64,000 nucleotides of DNA from Streptomyces sp. SCSIO 75703 (GCF_036607905.1 NZ_CP144555.1:1674001-1738000), one strand, 5' to 3'. Positions 8,260-16,759 are shown, numbered from the stretch's first letter. Translations and numbers: made by a program. Notes: generated by a model not told the origin, from the letters alone.

Positions 8260-8697
8260 GTGCTCCCTCCGTCCTGGGACCATCAACCCACCCCCGTCAC
8301 CGCCCTCACCCCCGACCCGCTCACTCCCACCCGAGATATCACCCACGCCCACTTCCAGGCCGGGGACACTGTCGTCGTCCTCAAGGGGGTGGCCGGCGGA
8401 GAACTGTGGGGAGACTCCATGCGCATCGTCGCCCCCTCCTGGCACACCCCCACCGACGAGGACGGATGGCGACTGCGTGATCCCACTGGCGGTGCCCAGT
8501 CCTACGTCACCGCTCACCCCCGCTACCTCGTGCACCTCTCGCGCCGCTGCCCGGACTGCCTGATCTACCTGCGGGCCATGGAAGACGCCCTCCTTACGCG
8601 GTTCGCCGGCCGCGACGAGCTGATCGACTGCGGCTGGTACACCACCACCGCTCTGGGCCAGTTCGTGCACACCGCAGACAGCAGGGGCGGCCGGTGA
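8260..8697 (+). CDS. Hypothetical protein
   Basis: The GTG at 8260 has an AAGGAA site and is preferred to the in-frame ATG at 8218, which would place coding sequence right after the hairpin. The product is 145 residues. The core is beta-rich (FQAGDTVVVLKGVAGGELWG, then MRIVAPSWHTP, then a GWRLRDPTGGAQSYVTAHPRY stretch), suggesting a small barrel, and it ends with a RRCPDCLIY pair of cysteines and a helix. The stop overlaps the next start (GTGA). No family is recognised. Confidence 0.6.
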   Translation: MLPPSWDHQPTPVTALTPDPLTPTRDITHAHFQAGDTVVVLKGVAGGELWGDSMRIVAPSWHTPTDEDGWRLRDPTGGAQSYVTAHPRYLVHLSRRCPDCLIYLRAMEDALLTRFAGRDELIDCGWYTTTALGQFVHTADSRGGR

Positions 8698-9299
8698 CTC
8701 CCCCCATGAACCGCCCCGACCGTGCCGCTGCGCTCCACAAGGCCAGGGCCCGAGCCACCGCAACGCCGGACGATCCCTCCTGGCCGCTGCACCTGGCCGA
8801 AGACCTCCACGGCATCCGGGCCGACTGGAAAACCTCAGCCGAGGTGTGCGCGGATGCTGCCTGGGCGGCACGGTCAGCCGGCCGCAGCGTCCTGGACCTG
8901 CTGTCCCCGGAGGATGTCCACGCAACGAACCGCGATCCGGTCACCACCCGCACCTTGGCCCATCTGTACCTGAGCGCCCTTCGGTTCGACTTCCGCTGCC
9001 CCACCCTCCAGCGCCTCGTCGAACAGCTCGCGCAGCCCGCGCGTCTGGCCCTCAGCTCCCGGCCCGCCCTCGCCACCGGCACCGACCCGATCGTCCTCTT
9101 CCGCGTGGCGGGTGCCCTGCGCCGGCTGGGCCGGTACGACGAGGGGCTGAGCGCCATCGACAGGGCGATCGACTGTCTGCCGCCGGGAGACATCTCGGTT
9201 CACGCCGACCTGGTCCGCGAGCGCTCGCTGCTCTGTGCAGCCCGCGACCTTCATCAGCACCGGTCACCCACCCGCACGTCGAGCGGGGCGACGTCGTGA
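8694..9299 (+). CDS. Hypothetical helical-repeat protein
   Basis: A GTG overlapping the previous stop opens a 201-residue frame. The sequence is helical throughout; the segment VAGALRRLGRYDEGLSAIDR has the look of a tetratricopeptide unit. It may be a scaffold or binding protein. The last 15 residues are basic and Ser/Thr-rich. Its stop overlaps the GTG of the relaxase-like gene, which suggests the two are made together. No enzyme motif is present. Confidence 0.6.
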   Translation: MTPPMNRPDRAAALHKARARATATPDDPSWPLHLAEDLHGIRADWKTSAEVCADAAWAARSAGRSVLDLLSPEDVHATNRDPVTTRTLAHLYLSALRFDFRCPTLQRLVEQLAQPARLALSSRPALATGTDPIVLFRVAGALRRLGRYDEGLSAIDRAIDCLPPGDISVHADLVRERSLLCAARDLHQHRSPTRTSSGATS

Positions 9300-10144
9300 T
9301 CCCCCGCCTGCATGCAAGGGCCCACTCGCCGCGCGAACCGCTGGCCGAGGCGCTCGGGCGGCCCCTTTCCCCGAACGAGGGCCTGACGGAGTACACCGTG
9401 GTCGCCCACTGGCCGGGCCTGGACTACTACACCCCGGACGACGAGCAGAGGACCTGGACATCGGTTGAGTGGGCCGAGCACCTCGAAGATCCCTACCTGG
9501 AGCATCCGTTCGCCGCCAGCCCGGACGACGACCGGCACGCGATCCTCCATCTCGACGTCCGGCTCCATCCGGACGACCGGGAGCTGACAGGTCCCGAGTG
9601 GTCCGAAACTGCCCACCGGTTCGCGCGGGCCGCTGGTATCGAGGTACCCGGTGCCGCAGAGCACGGCTGGCGGTGGATCGCTGTCCAGGGCCAGCCCGGA
9701 CGTCTGGACCTGATCGCCACCCTGATCCACCTCGACGGCACTTGGCGCACCCCTCCCGCCGACATCCTGCGACGGCTTGTGGACGAAGCACGCCGCATCG
9801 AGCAGGACCTGAACCTGCTCCCCGTCCGCACCGGCACCACGCAGTGGTCCGCTGCCCATACGGTCCCCAGCGCATCGGCGCAGCTCGCCGGCGTCCTCAC
9901 GCAGCTCGCCGACGAACAGGCCGGCCCGCTGGCCACGGTCCGCGGACTGGCCGAGCACACCGCTTACCGGATCGCCCGCCAACCGGGGGCTGCCGGCACG
10001 GACACGGCGCACCGTCTGGAGCTGATCGCCCGCCGCCTCCATGCGATTCAGCAGGACCTGTACGCCACTGCGGCCCATCTGGCCCAGCCCCGGGTCGCCG
10101 CCGCACCGGCTGCGGCCCGGCGCACCGCCCACCGATCTTTGTAG
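9296..10144 (+). CDS. Relaxase-like protein lacking the histidine metal site
   Basis: The GTG overlaps the preceding stop. The 282-residue product aligns by eye with the middle of Streptomyces mobilization relaxases: HAILHLDVRLHPDDRELTGPEW corresponds to the usual strand plus LHPDD segment, followed by a helix, a WRWIAVQGQPGRLDLIATLI stretch and a helix. In active relaxases the latter stretch reads close to GGNDHIHIAVNLV, which supplies metal-binding histidines. Here those positions are L, D, L and I, so the nickase site appears lost. The C-terminal 140 residues are helical. It may be a DNA-binding or regulatory relic that keeps the relaxase fold, or a partner of a catalytic relaxase outside the window. 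Confidence 0.5.
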   Translation: MIPRLHARAHSPREPLAEALGRPLSPNEGLTEYTVVAHWPGLDYYTPDDEQRTWTSVEWAEHLEDPYLEHPFAASPDDDRHAILHLDVRLHPDDRELTGPEWSETAHRFARAAGIEVPGAAEHGWRWIAVQGQPGRLDLIATLIHLDGTWRTPPADILRRLVDEARRIEQDLNLLPVRTGTTQWSAAHTVPSASAQLAGVLTQLADEQAGPLATVRGLAEHTAYRIARQPGAAGTDTAHRLELIARRLHAIQQDLYATAAHLAQPRVAAAPAAARRTAHRSL

Positions 10145-10157
10145 GAGAAACGTCTCT

Positions 10158-10862
10158 TTGCCCCGCACCACCGGCCGCTTGCTGGACATCCGCTGTGACC
10201 CCCACTCCGGCGAACTCCTCGCCCGCGGGGGCGACGCTGAGGCGCACAGCATTCTCCAGCGCGCGGGATTCGTCGCTGTCGTCCGCCTCCACGAGAGCTA
10301 CCACCGCGCCCCCGCCGGCCTGACCGAGGACGAGGAGTCCCGTCTCGCCACCGATGCCGTAGGGCGCCTGCGGGCCGTCGGGTACCACGTCGACTGCGAC
10401 GAGCGCTTCGACACCGAAGCCCGCCCCGCCAGCTATCCCACGCTCGGCGCCTCGGTCTCCCACCTCGCCGAACGCCTGCGCGAGGCCACCGACACCGCCG
10501 AGGCAGCCGACATCCTCACCGAACTCACCGCGCCCCACGACGGCATCCTCGCCGGGTTCGAGGAAACCCTCGGCGCCCTGGCGGAGTTCTTCGACGGCCT
10601 CGGCGACGCGAGCGATCCGTACACCGCCGGGCGCCTGCGCTACCTCGCCGACGCATACGTCCGCGTCATCCGCTCCGACCTCGCGCACACCCGCGGACGG
10701 CTGGCCGACCAACACGCCCCTCACCCCGGCCGCCGCGCCTGCACAGAGCAGGTTCCCGACCATGAGCCCGAACGCTCCGCGGTGTGCGCCTGCCCGCCCC
10801 CGCCGCGTGTCCTGCCAGCCCCGGCACCGCCACCCGTCGGTGCCACCCACCTGCGCCGCTAA
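10158..10862 (+). CDS. Two-module hypothetical protein (recurring domain copy 3 plus helical module)
   Basis: A TTG behind AGGAG gives 234 residues. Residues 5 to 92 are the recurring domain (IRCDPHSGELLARGG, ILQRAGF, then RAVGYHVDCDERF). Residues about 97 to 180 are the helical module (EAADILTELTAPHDGILAGF followed by an acidic helix and a long arginine-containing helix). The tail is Pro/Cys-rich. This gene shows most clearly that the two modules belong together. Function unknown; no membrane or export signal. Confidence 0.65.
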   Translation: MPRTTGRLLDIRCDPHSGELLARGGDAEAHSILQRAGFVAVVRLHESYHRAPAGLTEDEESRLATDAVGRLRAVGYHVDCDERFDTEARPASYPTLGASVSHLAERLREATDTAEAADILTELTAPHDGILAGFEETLGALAEFFDGLGDASDPYTAGRLRYLADAYVRVIRSDLAHTRGRLADQHAPHPGRRACTEQVPDHEPERSAVCACPPPPRVLPAPAPPPVGATHLRR

Positions 10863-10888
10863 CGCCCCTGCAACTGCCCAAGGACACC

Positions 10889-11647
10889 ATGCACGACCAC
10901 GTCAACTCCGAGCGCCTTGCCTCTTACGCAGACGTCCTCGCCGGCGAACTCCCCGACACCTGGACCAGCACCCACCTGACGGGCGACGCCAAGGACGACC
11001 TCGCCGACCTCACCGACCGCATCTGGGACCTGGACCTGGTCGCCGCCTCCCTGGCCGAACGCCCCCTGCAGCAGGCAGCCGTCCTCAGCCGCCCCGACGG
11101 CGCCCAGCTCGTCCTGATCGACCGGCACGACGAACGCGACGGCTTCCTCCTCGCCGCCGTCGCCCCGCACGCCCTGCCGGACGAGGCGTACCGCGGCGTC
11201 CCCGAGCCCAACGGCATCGCCCTGCCCGACGACCCGTTCCTCGGCGCCGAGCAGGTCGCCGGCGATCTCCTCGTCCGCTACGACCGTGCGCTCGCCCAGG
11301 TCCGGCACAACACCCTGGACGGCATCCAGCCCTCCCAGCCGGACCGGGTCGTCCTGACCTGGCAGCCGGATGGCAGCGTCGCCACCGCCGCCGCCGACGA
11401 CCGGGCCGGCACCATCCTCGCCGCCCACGGCTTCATCCAGGACCCGCACAGCGGCATCTACCGCCTGAGTGGCGACGACACCCAGGCTCAGGCCCGCGCG
11501 CTGCGCGAGATCGGCCCGCAGCTCGACGCGCTCGGCATCGGCACCGCCCTCCAGCACCCCGCCGGACGCCACGCGCCCACCTCCGCCCCAGCCTCCATGC
11601 CGCCGGCCCCCGCTGGCGCCCGCACATCCACCGCCAGGACGCGATGA
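10889..11647 (+). CDS. Hypothetical protein with C-terminal recurring domain (copy 4)
   Basis: ATG at 10889 follows AAGGA. The first 150 of 252 residues form a separate alpha/beta domain (ERLASYADVLAGELPDTW, a segment with PDGAQLVLIDRHDERDGFLL, then DDPFLGAEQVAGDLLVRYDR). Residues about 155 to 230 are the recurring domain with the clearest signature: VLTWQPDGSVATAAADD, ILAAHGFIQDPHSGIYRLS, then LDALGIGTALQHP. The tail is Pro/Ala-rich. The stop overlaps the next ATG. The domain fused to a different N-terminus implies it is an independent folding unit. Confidence 0.65.
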   Translation: MHDHVNSERLASYADVLAGELPDTWTSTHLTGDAKDDLADLTDRIWDLDLVAASLAERPLQQAAVLSRPDGAQLVLIDRHDERDGFLLAAVAPHALPDEAYRGVPEPNGIALPDDPFLGAEQVAGDLLVRYDRALAQVRHNTLDGIQPSQPDRVVLTWQPDGSVATAAADDRAGTILAAHGFIQDPHSGIYRLSGDDTQAQARALREIGPQLDALGIGTALQHPAGRHAPTSAPASMPPAPAGARTSTARTR

Positions 11648-12303
11648 ACCAGACGGAGCCCGACTTCTGGGTCCTGGAGTACGTCACCATCACCAAGGAC
11701 CCCCGCACCGGTCTGGTCGTGGCCATCGGCGGCACCGAGCAGGCAGCAGACGTCCTTCAGCGGACCGGCGGCTTCCTCACCTCTCCCGGGCCCCGCGGGG
11801 ACTACCACCGTCTTCCGCACGGCCTGCCCATCGAGCAGCAGCGCCTGAAGGCGACCACCGCCTCGCACGCCCTGCTCGCCGCCGGCCACAGCGTCCACCT
11901 CGACCCCGCCCTGAACATGCTGGCCGCCCCCGACGGCGACCGTGACGCAGCCCTGCGCTACGTCACCCAACTCGCCGAGCGGGCCTCGGCCGCCGAGACC
12001 AGCAGCGAGATGGCCGAAGTCCTGACCGAGGTCGCGGCCCCCGTGCACGGGCTGCTGCCCCTGACGAGAGAAGTGATCGTCCGCGCTTGGATCGCCGCCA
12101 GTGATCTACACGGCGCCGCGCCCGGCGAGGAACCCGAGCCCATCGCACGGCTCGGTAGCACCGCCAACTCCCTGAGCGAAGCCGCCCGCGTCATCCTGCA
12201 CGCCCGCAACCACGCCGCCCGCCCGGCGCAGCGGCCAGTGACCGCACCGGCCCCGACACCGGCAGCGGGCCGTGCACAGTCCCCGGTTTCCCGCCGCCGC
12301 TGA
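11644..12303 (+). CDS. Two-module hypothetical protein (recurring domain copy 5 plus helical module)
   Basis: The ATG overlaps the previous stop. Of 219 residues, 10 to 95 are the recurring domain (VTITKDPRTGLVVAIGGT, VLQRTGGFLTSPGPRGDYHRLP, LLAAGHSVHLDPAL) and 100 to 185 the helical module (TSSEMAEVLTEVAAPVHGLL and following helices). Same order as in the gene at 10158, indicating duplication inside the element. The tail is Pro/Ala-rich like those of its paralogues. No known function. Confidence 0.65.
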   Translation: MNQTEPDFWVLEYVTITKDPRTGLVVAIGGTEQAADVLQRTGGFLTSPGPRGDYHRLPHGLPIEQQRLKATTASHALLAAGHSVHLDPALNMLAAPDGDRDAALRYVTQLAERASAAETSSEMAEVLTEVAAPVHGLLPLTREVIVRAWIAASDLHGAAPGEEPEPIARLGSTANSLSEAARVILHARNHAARPAQRPVTAPAPTPAAGRAQSPVSRRR

Positions 12304-12320
12304 CCCCGGAGAAGAAACGT

Positions 12321-12980
12321 ATGGCCAATCTGGCCGACGAGTACGGCACAGACGTAGAGATCTACATCAAGGCCCTGACGACCACCATCCGCACCGACAC
12401 CCCCACCGGCGCTCCCGCCGGCCTCCACGACCTGCTGGAACAGCTCGGCCTCGAACGCCACGAATACCCCACAGGCGAGCCGCTCTACCTCTGGCACACC
12501 GTGCCCGATCACCTCGGTGCCGAGGAGCAGAAACGCCTGGCGAACCGCGCCATCCCCGCCCTGCTCCTGGCCGGATACACGGTCAACTGCGACCCCGAGG
12601 TCTTCGACGAGGCCCTCTACCAGCAGGCCGTGCACCGTCTCCGGGCGCGCGGCCCGCCCTGCCCCGCAGCAACCGGCGCCCGCCAGTTCCCCTCGCGCCC
12701 CCGCACCGGCCCGCCGCACCCCGTGAGCCCGGGCGGCCCCGGCACCGCCCCGGGGCCGCCCACCTCCCCGCCGCCCAACTCCACGGAGAAACCCGTAGCA
12801 GAACGCACACCCGCACCGATCAGCCATCGGCTCAAACCCCGGCTCGCAACCGCCCTGTTCCGCCGCTATCTACGCGCCTGCATCACGGCCGGCCCCGACC
12901 GCGCCTCCCCACTGGCCGGCGCCCGCCCGGACGCCGTCCCCACCGAGGCGCAACGCGTCGGGCAGCGCCACCACCACTGA
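12321..12980 (+). CDS. Hypothetical protein with recurring domain (copy 6)
   Basis: ATG with a GGAGAAG site, 219 residues. Residues 10 to 100 fit the recurring domain but more loosely (IYIKALTTTIRTDTPTGAP, LLEQLGLERHEYPTGEPLYLW, LLLAGYTVNCDPEVFDEAL). In place of the helical module the rest is a long Pro/Arg-rich region. This copy has the same GYxVxxDP ending as the genes at 10158 and 11644. It is transcribed in series with them. Function unknown. Confidence 0.6.
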   Translation: MANLADEYGTDVEIYIKALTTTIRTDTPTGAPAGLHDLLEQLGLERHEYPTGEPLYLWHTVPDHLGAEEQKRLANRAIPALLLAGYTVNCDPEVFDEALYQQAVHRLRARGPPCPAATGARQFPSRPRTGPPHPVSPGGPGTAPGPPTSPPPNSTEKPVAERTPAPISHRLKPRLATALFRRYLRACITAGPDRASPLAGARPDAVPTEAQRVGQRHHH

Positions 12981-13002
12981 ACGTCCACGCACCCGGAGGA
13001 GC

Positions 13003-13389
13003 ATGTCCCACCCAGCCCCCTACCCGGTGAGACTGGCCGACGAGATCACCCGCCAGCTCGGCCAGCTCTCCGACCACCTCTCTCAGCTTCCCCCGCCCCA
13101 GGCAGCGCAGGTCATCGCACGCGTCCTCGACCCGGACAACGGAGTTCTCGGCGGCGTCACTCACCTCGTCGCCACCGGCAGTTACTTCGCCAAGGACCAG
13201 GCCGAGCAAGGCACTCTCCCTGCGGAGGTGTGGCTCGCTCTGGGCCGCGCCGCGCACGAACTACACGACATCACCCTCGACCTGGACGAACACCAAGGCA
13301 CCCTTCATCGCGTCGGCACCCAGCCCGCCACCACTGCGGCGGCGAAGCCCCCGGCGCCCGCACCGCTCGTCGTGCGGCGGCGCCGGTGA
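13003..13389 (+). CDS. Small helical-module protein
   Basis: ATG with a GGAGGA site; 128 residues. It consists of the helical module alone: ITRQLGQLSDHLSQLPPPQA, a LDPDNGVLGGVTHL segment matching the PxxGLL position of the other copies, and a final helix ALGRAAHELHDITLDLDEH. A short basic Pro/Ala tail follows. The stop overlaps the GTG of the first DUF317 gene. It may pair with the DUF317 product, because a similar small gene (14216) precedes the second DUF317 gene. Confidence 0.6.
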   Translation: MSHPAPYPVRLADEITRQLGQLSDHLSQLPPPQAAQVIARVLDPDNGVLGGVTHLVATGSYFAKDQAEQGTLPAEVWLALGRAAHELHDITLDLDEHQGTLHRVGTQPATTAAAKPPAPAPLVVRRRR

Positions 13390-14189
13390 AGAAGAAGCAG
13401 TGGCAGGGCTGGGGGCCGGACGAGCAGGCCGAGCAGCACTACCTCGTCCAGCCCCGCGCCCTGGCCGGCGGGGGCGATGTCCGGCACGTCTCGGAGTTTT
13501 TGCGCGCCTCGGGCTGGCGGGACAAGTCCAAAACGGGGGGCCCGCTGCTCATGGAGAGCCCGGACCGCGCCGTCCGTGTCGCCTACGATCCCTACGTCCT
13601 GCCCGGTGGATGGACCATCCACGGCCGGGCAAACGGGGCGAACGCCGAGTGGTCCGCGCACTTGGGCCAGCAGACTCCGGTGGAGATCGTCTCCGGTCTG
13701 ACCGACGCCCTCACCCGCCCCCGCTCCGCACACGCCCCCAACGTCTGGGCACCTCTGCAGGAGCAGAACTGGCACACGCGGTTCGAGGGCCAGGACTACA
13801 CGGCGACCAGCCCCGACGGCACCGCATGGATGCATTACCACCAGGACGTCGACGGCTCGGCGATGTGGTGGACCGGAGCGCAGGACAAGCAGGGTAACGG
13901 CTGGACTGCCAACTTCACGCCGAACACGCCAATGCACCTGGTCCAAGCCTTCTCAGCCGAACTCGCCGGCCCGGACCCCGTGATGCGCCCACGCGGACGC
14001 GTCCCGCACAGCGCCCAGATCCGTACCTGGTCGGTCTCCGTCAAGCCCTCCCAGCTCAGTGCCTGGCGACAGGCCCGGATCACCGCTGCCCGTGCCGCTA
14101 CCTGGGCCCGCACCACCGCCGGAAGCTCCCGGCCACGCGCCACCGCCCGTCCCTACACCCCGGCCGGCAGCGCCCGGACCCGCCGCTGA
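13386..14189 (+). CDS. DUF317 domain protein, first of three
   Basis: GTG overlapping the previous stop, 267 residues. Two DUF317 units are visible: residues about 20 to 110 (ALAGGGDVRHVSEFLRASGW, SPDRAVRVAYDPY, VEIVSGLTDALTRP) and about 115 to 200 (APLQEQNWHTRFEGQ, TSPDGTAWMHYH, HLVQAFSAELAGPDP). DUF317 is a Streptomyces-rich family of unknown function, often found in mobile elements. A basic tail follows. The three DUF317 genes (also 14560 and 15983) are near neighbours and clearly paralogous. Confidence 0.85.
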   Translation: MKKKQWQGWGPDEQAEQHYLVQPRALAGGGDVRHVSEFLRASGWRDKSKTGGPLLMESPDRAVRVAYDPYVLPGGWTIHGRANGANAEWSAHLGQQTPVEIVSGLTDALTRPRSAHAPNVWAPLQEQNWHTRFEGQDYTATSPDGTAWMHYHQDVDGSAMWWTGAQDKQGNGWTANFTPNTPMHLVQAFSAELAGPDPVMRPRGRVPHSAQIRTWSVSVKPSQLSAWRQARITAARAATWARTTAGSSRPRATARPYTPAGSARTRR

Positions 14190-14215
14190 CCTGAATCCCC
14201 GTCTCAAGGAGCCCG

Positions 14216-14569
14216 ATGCCCGTCCCCACCCCGGAATCCCTGCGCACCCTGACCGAAACGCTGTCGGATGTCACCGAGTACCTGCGCGAGAGCCCCGACC
14301 CCGCCGAAGCCCTCACCCTCGTCGAGCCGCTCCTCGACGAGTACACGGGCCTGCCCGTCCAACTCGCCGACGCCCTGCGTGCCCTCGCCCGCACCATCCA
14401 GGAGCACCAGGCCATCCCCCGCACCGCGCACGTCAACCTCCTGCTCGCCGAGCTGCGCTCCGCTGCCTGGGAGCAGACCGACCAGCACACCCTCCACTAC
14501 GTCCTGGACGAGCTGCGTGCGCTGCACGACGACGCCGAGAGCGAGCAGGGGTGCAGCCGGTGCCGTTGA
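14216..14569 (+). CDS. Small helical-module protein
   Basis: ATG with AAGGAG, 117 residues, all helical: LRTLTETLSDVTEYLRESPD, a LVEPLLDEYTGLPVQLADAL segment equivalent to the PxxGLL region of its paralogues, and a long final helix ending in CSRC. It overlaps the start of the second DUF317 gene, repeating the small-helical-gene then DUF317 order seen at 13003/13386. No function known. Confidence 0.65.
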   Translation: MPVPTPESLRTLTETLSDVTEYLRESPDPAEALTLVEPLLDEYTGLPVQLADALRALARTIQEHQAIPRTAHVNLLLAELRSAAWEQTDQHTLHYVLDELRALHDDAESEQGCSRCR

Positions 14570-15381
14570 GCGAACGCCAGCTCGACGCCTTCGCCGACAA
14601 ACACGCTAGGCAGATCTTCTTCGACACCAGCCCTCGCTACCTCGCCGGTCCGGGCGACGCCCGCCACGTCACCCACGGCCTGGCCGCGGCCGGATGGGCC
14701 ACGGTCTCCGACCCGCTGAGCGCCGAGATCGTGATGGTCAGCCCCGATCACCGCTACCGTCTGCAGTTCGACCCGCAGTCCGCCACCTCCGCCTGGTGGC
14801 GGCTGCGGGCCGCCCCCGGCGACAACGATTACGGCTGGTACGCCGAGTTCGGTGAACTCGTGCCGGCCGAGGTCCTCTCCGGCCTCACCGACGCCCTCAT
14901 CACACCACCCTCACCCCAGCCGGACCCCTGGCAGCCGGTGACCAGCGCAGGCTGGCAGCGCGACGATGCCGGGACAGCGCTCTCTCCGGACGCACGGTGC
15001 CGCATCGAACACCGCGCCATGAGTGAGTTCCATGAAGGGCCGTACTGGCACATCGAGGTCAGGACAAGCAGCGACGAATCATTCCCGGGCCCGCGGATCT
15101 GGCACGCCTACCTTGATGAGCACGTTCCCGATCACCTGGCCGGCGCCTTCCTCGGTGCCCTGGCCGACCTCCGGCCCCTGCAGCGCGGCATGTTCGACCG
15201 CACCGCTCACCACCGAGCCGTCCAGGAGCCCAGTCCGCTGCGCCCACAGCAGGTAGTCGACGCGCATACCGCCCGGGTAAAGACGATCCGAGCACAGGCC
15301 CGCGCCGGGCGCCGTCAGCAGACCGCCTCCGCGATAGCCCCGGCGCCCACCACCGCCGTCCAGCCGGCCGCCCGCCGCTGA
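14560..15381 (+). CDS. DUF317 domain protein, second of three
   Basis: Start chosen at the GTG at 14560, inside the end of the previous gene; GTG at 14551 is an alternative three residues longer. The 273-residue protein has two DUF317 units: SPRYLAGPGDARHVTHGLA, VMVSPDHRYRLQFDP, VLSGLTDALITPP; then WQPVTSAGWQRDDAG and the ending DHLAGAFLGALADLRPL. The tail is basic and Ala/Gln-rich. Same family and likely same job as its two neighbours, which is unknown. Confidence 0.8.
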   Translation: MPLSERQLDAFADKHARQIFFDTSPRYLAGPGDARHVTHGLAAAGWATVSDPLSAEIVMVSPDHRYRLQFDPQSATSAWWRLRAAPGDNDYGWYAEFGELVPAEVLSGLTDALITPPSPQPDPWQPVTSAGWQRDDAGTALSPDARCRIEHRAMSEFHEGPYWHIEVRTSSDESFPGPRIWHAYLDEHVPDHLAGAFLGALADLRPLQRGMFDRTAHHRAVQEPSPLRPQQVVDAHTARVKTIRAQARAGRRQQTASAIAPAPTTAVQPAARR

Positions 15382-15398
15382 CCTCAAAGGATGCTTCC

Positions 15399-15980
15399 AT
15401 CTCCCGCACCACGAACCACGGCCGCCGCGCCTCACTGCGGCGCCTCAACCGCTACCTGCGCCACAGTGAACGGATCCTGGCGTCCTGGGACGCCTTCACC
15501 GAGTTCAACACTGACCTGGACGGCTGGCCCCTCGACGAGGACGCCTACGGCTACCGGGCCGCCGTCCGTGACGCAGACACCGCCGCAGCGTTCGCTGGCA
15601 TCCGCCCTGGCGCCCGCCAATTGCTGGCCACCGCCCGGCTCCAGCTCCAGCACCTGCCCGCACACCTCACGCGGGATACCTGGCCCGGGCAACTGACCAT
15701 CCTGGAGGAGGCACTGAGCCATCTCGACGCCCTGGACGCGCAGTGGCGCCAGACCCAGGCCCAGTTCCCCGAGGGCGCCGGACCGGGCAGCGAAGCGTAC
15801 GTCGACGCGCTGGACGAGCACCACGCAGAGTGCTGGAGCTATCTGGACGACTGGGCCTGCCACGGCCGCGTCATCCTCGACATCCAGGCCGCCGCACGCC
15901 GAGCACCGTCCCGGCCGAAGCGCCCGCAGTTCCCCGCCCTGACGTCCCGGCGCAGCGGACACGGTGCGAGGGGATGGTGA
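15399..15980 (+). CDS. Hypothetical helical protein, probable ATC start
   Basis: Coding-like sequence in this frame has no ATG, GTG or TTG before about 15621, yet the upstream part (LRRLNRYLRHSERILASWDA, then TEFNTDLDGWPLDEDAYGYR) is clearly protein-like. An AAAGGA site sits seven bases before an ATC at 15399, giving 193 residues. The rest is helical (TARLQLQHLPAHLTRDTW, ILEEALSHLDALDAQW). It lies between two DUF317 genes and overlaps or abuts the next start. Family unknown. Confidence 0.55.
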   Translation: MSRTTNHGRRASLRRLNRYLRHSERILASWDAFTEFNTDLDGWPLDEDAYGYRAAVRDADTAAAFAGIRPGARQLLATARLQLQHLPAHLTRDTWPGQLTILEEALSHLDALDAQWRQTQAQFPEGAGPGSEAYVDALDEHHAECWSYLDDWACHGRVILDIQAAARRAPSRPKRPQFPALTSRRSGHGARGW

Positions 15981-15982
15981 CC

Positions 15983-16759
15983 ATGCCCGACCGCCCCGCC
16001 AACGTCGACATCGACTTCGTCGCCCCGCGTCACCTGGCCGGCGGCGGCGATGCAGCCTGGATCACCGTCCCTCTCCACCGTGCCTGCGGCTGGAGCTTCG
16101 GTCACGACCCCCTGATGCCCCGCGTCCTGCTTTCCAGCCCCGACCAGAAGGCTCTCCTGCGGCTGGAGCCCGACCCCGACGGACGGTGGTGGACTCTGCA
16201 GCACGCCCCCGCGCCGGGCCGGCCCGCCTGGTTCGCCTGCTTCGATGCTCGCACCCCCGTTGAGATGATCGCTGCGTTCACCGATGCGCTGACCGATCCC
16301 ACGGCCGATCCAGCAGACAACTGGGATCCGCAGGAGCCGCTTCTGACAGCGGGCTGGTCTCCGGCCTACAGCCACCACCGGCTCGCCTCACCCGACGGCA
16401 CCGTCCGCGTCGAGGCCGACGAGACAACCGGGGCCTGGTGGGTCGACACCGCCCTCCGCGACTTCCGGACTCTCCTGTGGCAAGCCCACTTCAGCGAGCA
16501 CACCCCACCCCACCTGATCACCGCGTTCACCGCCGCGCTCACCGATCCCCGACCGGTGCCCCGCTCCGCAGGCCCCTCCAGCCTCCCGACTCGCAACCCG
16601 GACCTCATCACCCTCTCGCACCGGGAAGTACCCGCCACGCAGGTCGCCGGCGCCCTGGAAGAACGCATCCGCTCCCTCACCGCACGCCGATCCGGCCCAC
16701 CGGCGAGGAGTACGCACCCTCCGCAACGGCCGCAGGCCGAGCGCCACCGCCTGCGCTGA
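15983..16759 (+). CDS. DUF317 domain protein, third of three
   Basis: ATG at 15983 has GAGGGG nine bases upstream; ATG 15974 and GTG 15977 are alternatives. About 258 residues with two DUF317 units: RHLAGGGDAAWITVPLHRA, VLLSSPDQKALLRLEPDPD, VEMIAAFTDALTDPT; then PLLTAGWSPAYSHHRLASPD and HLITAFTAALTDPRPVP. A basic tail resembles that of its paralogues. It immediately precedes the VirD4-like gene, which ties DUF317 to the transfer region in this element. Confidence 0.85.
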   Translation: MPDRPANVDIDFVAPRHLAGGGDAAWITVPLHRACGWSFGHDPLMPRVLLSSPDQKALLRLEPDPDGRWWTLQHAPAPGRPAWFACFDARTPVEMIAAFTDALTDPTADPADNWDPQEPLLTAGWSPAYSHHRLASPDGTVRVEADETTGAWWVDTALRDFRTLLWQAHFSEHTPPHLITAFTAALTDPRPVPRSAGPSSLPTRNPDLITLSHREVPATQVAGALEERIRSLTARRSGPPARSTHPPQRPQAERHRLR

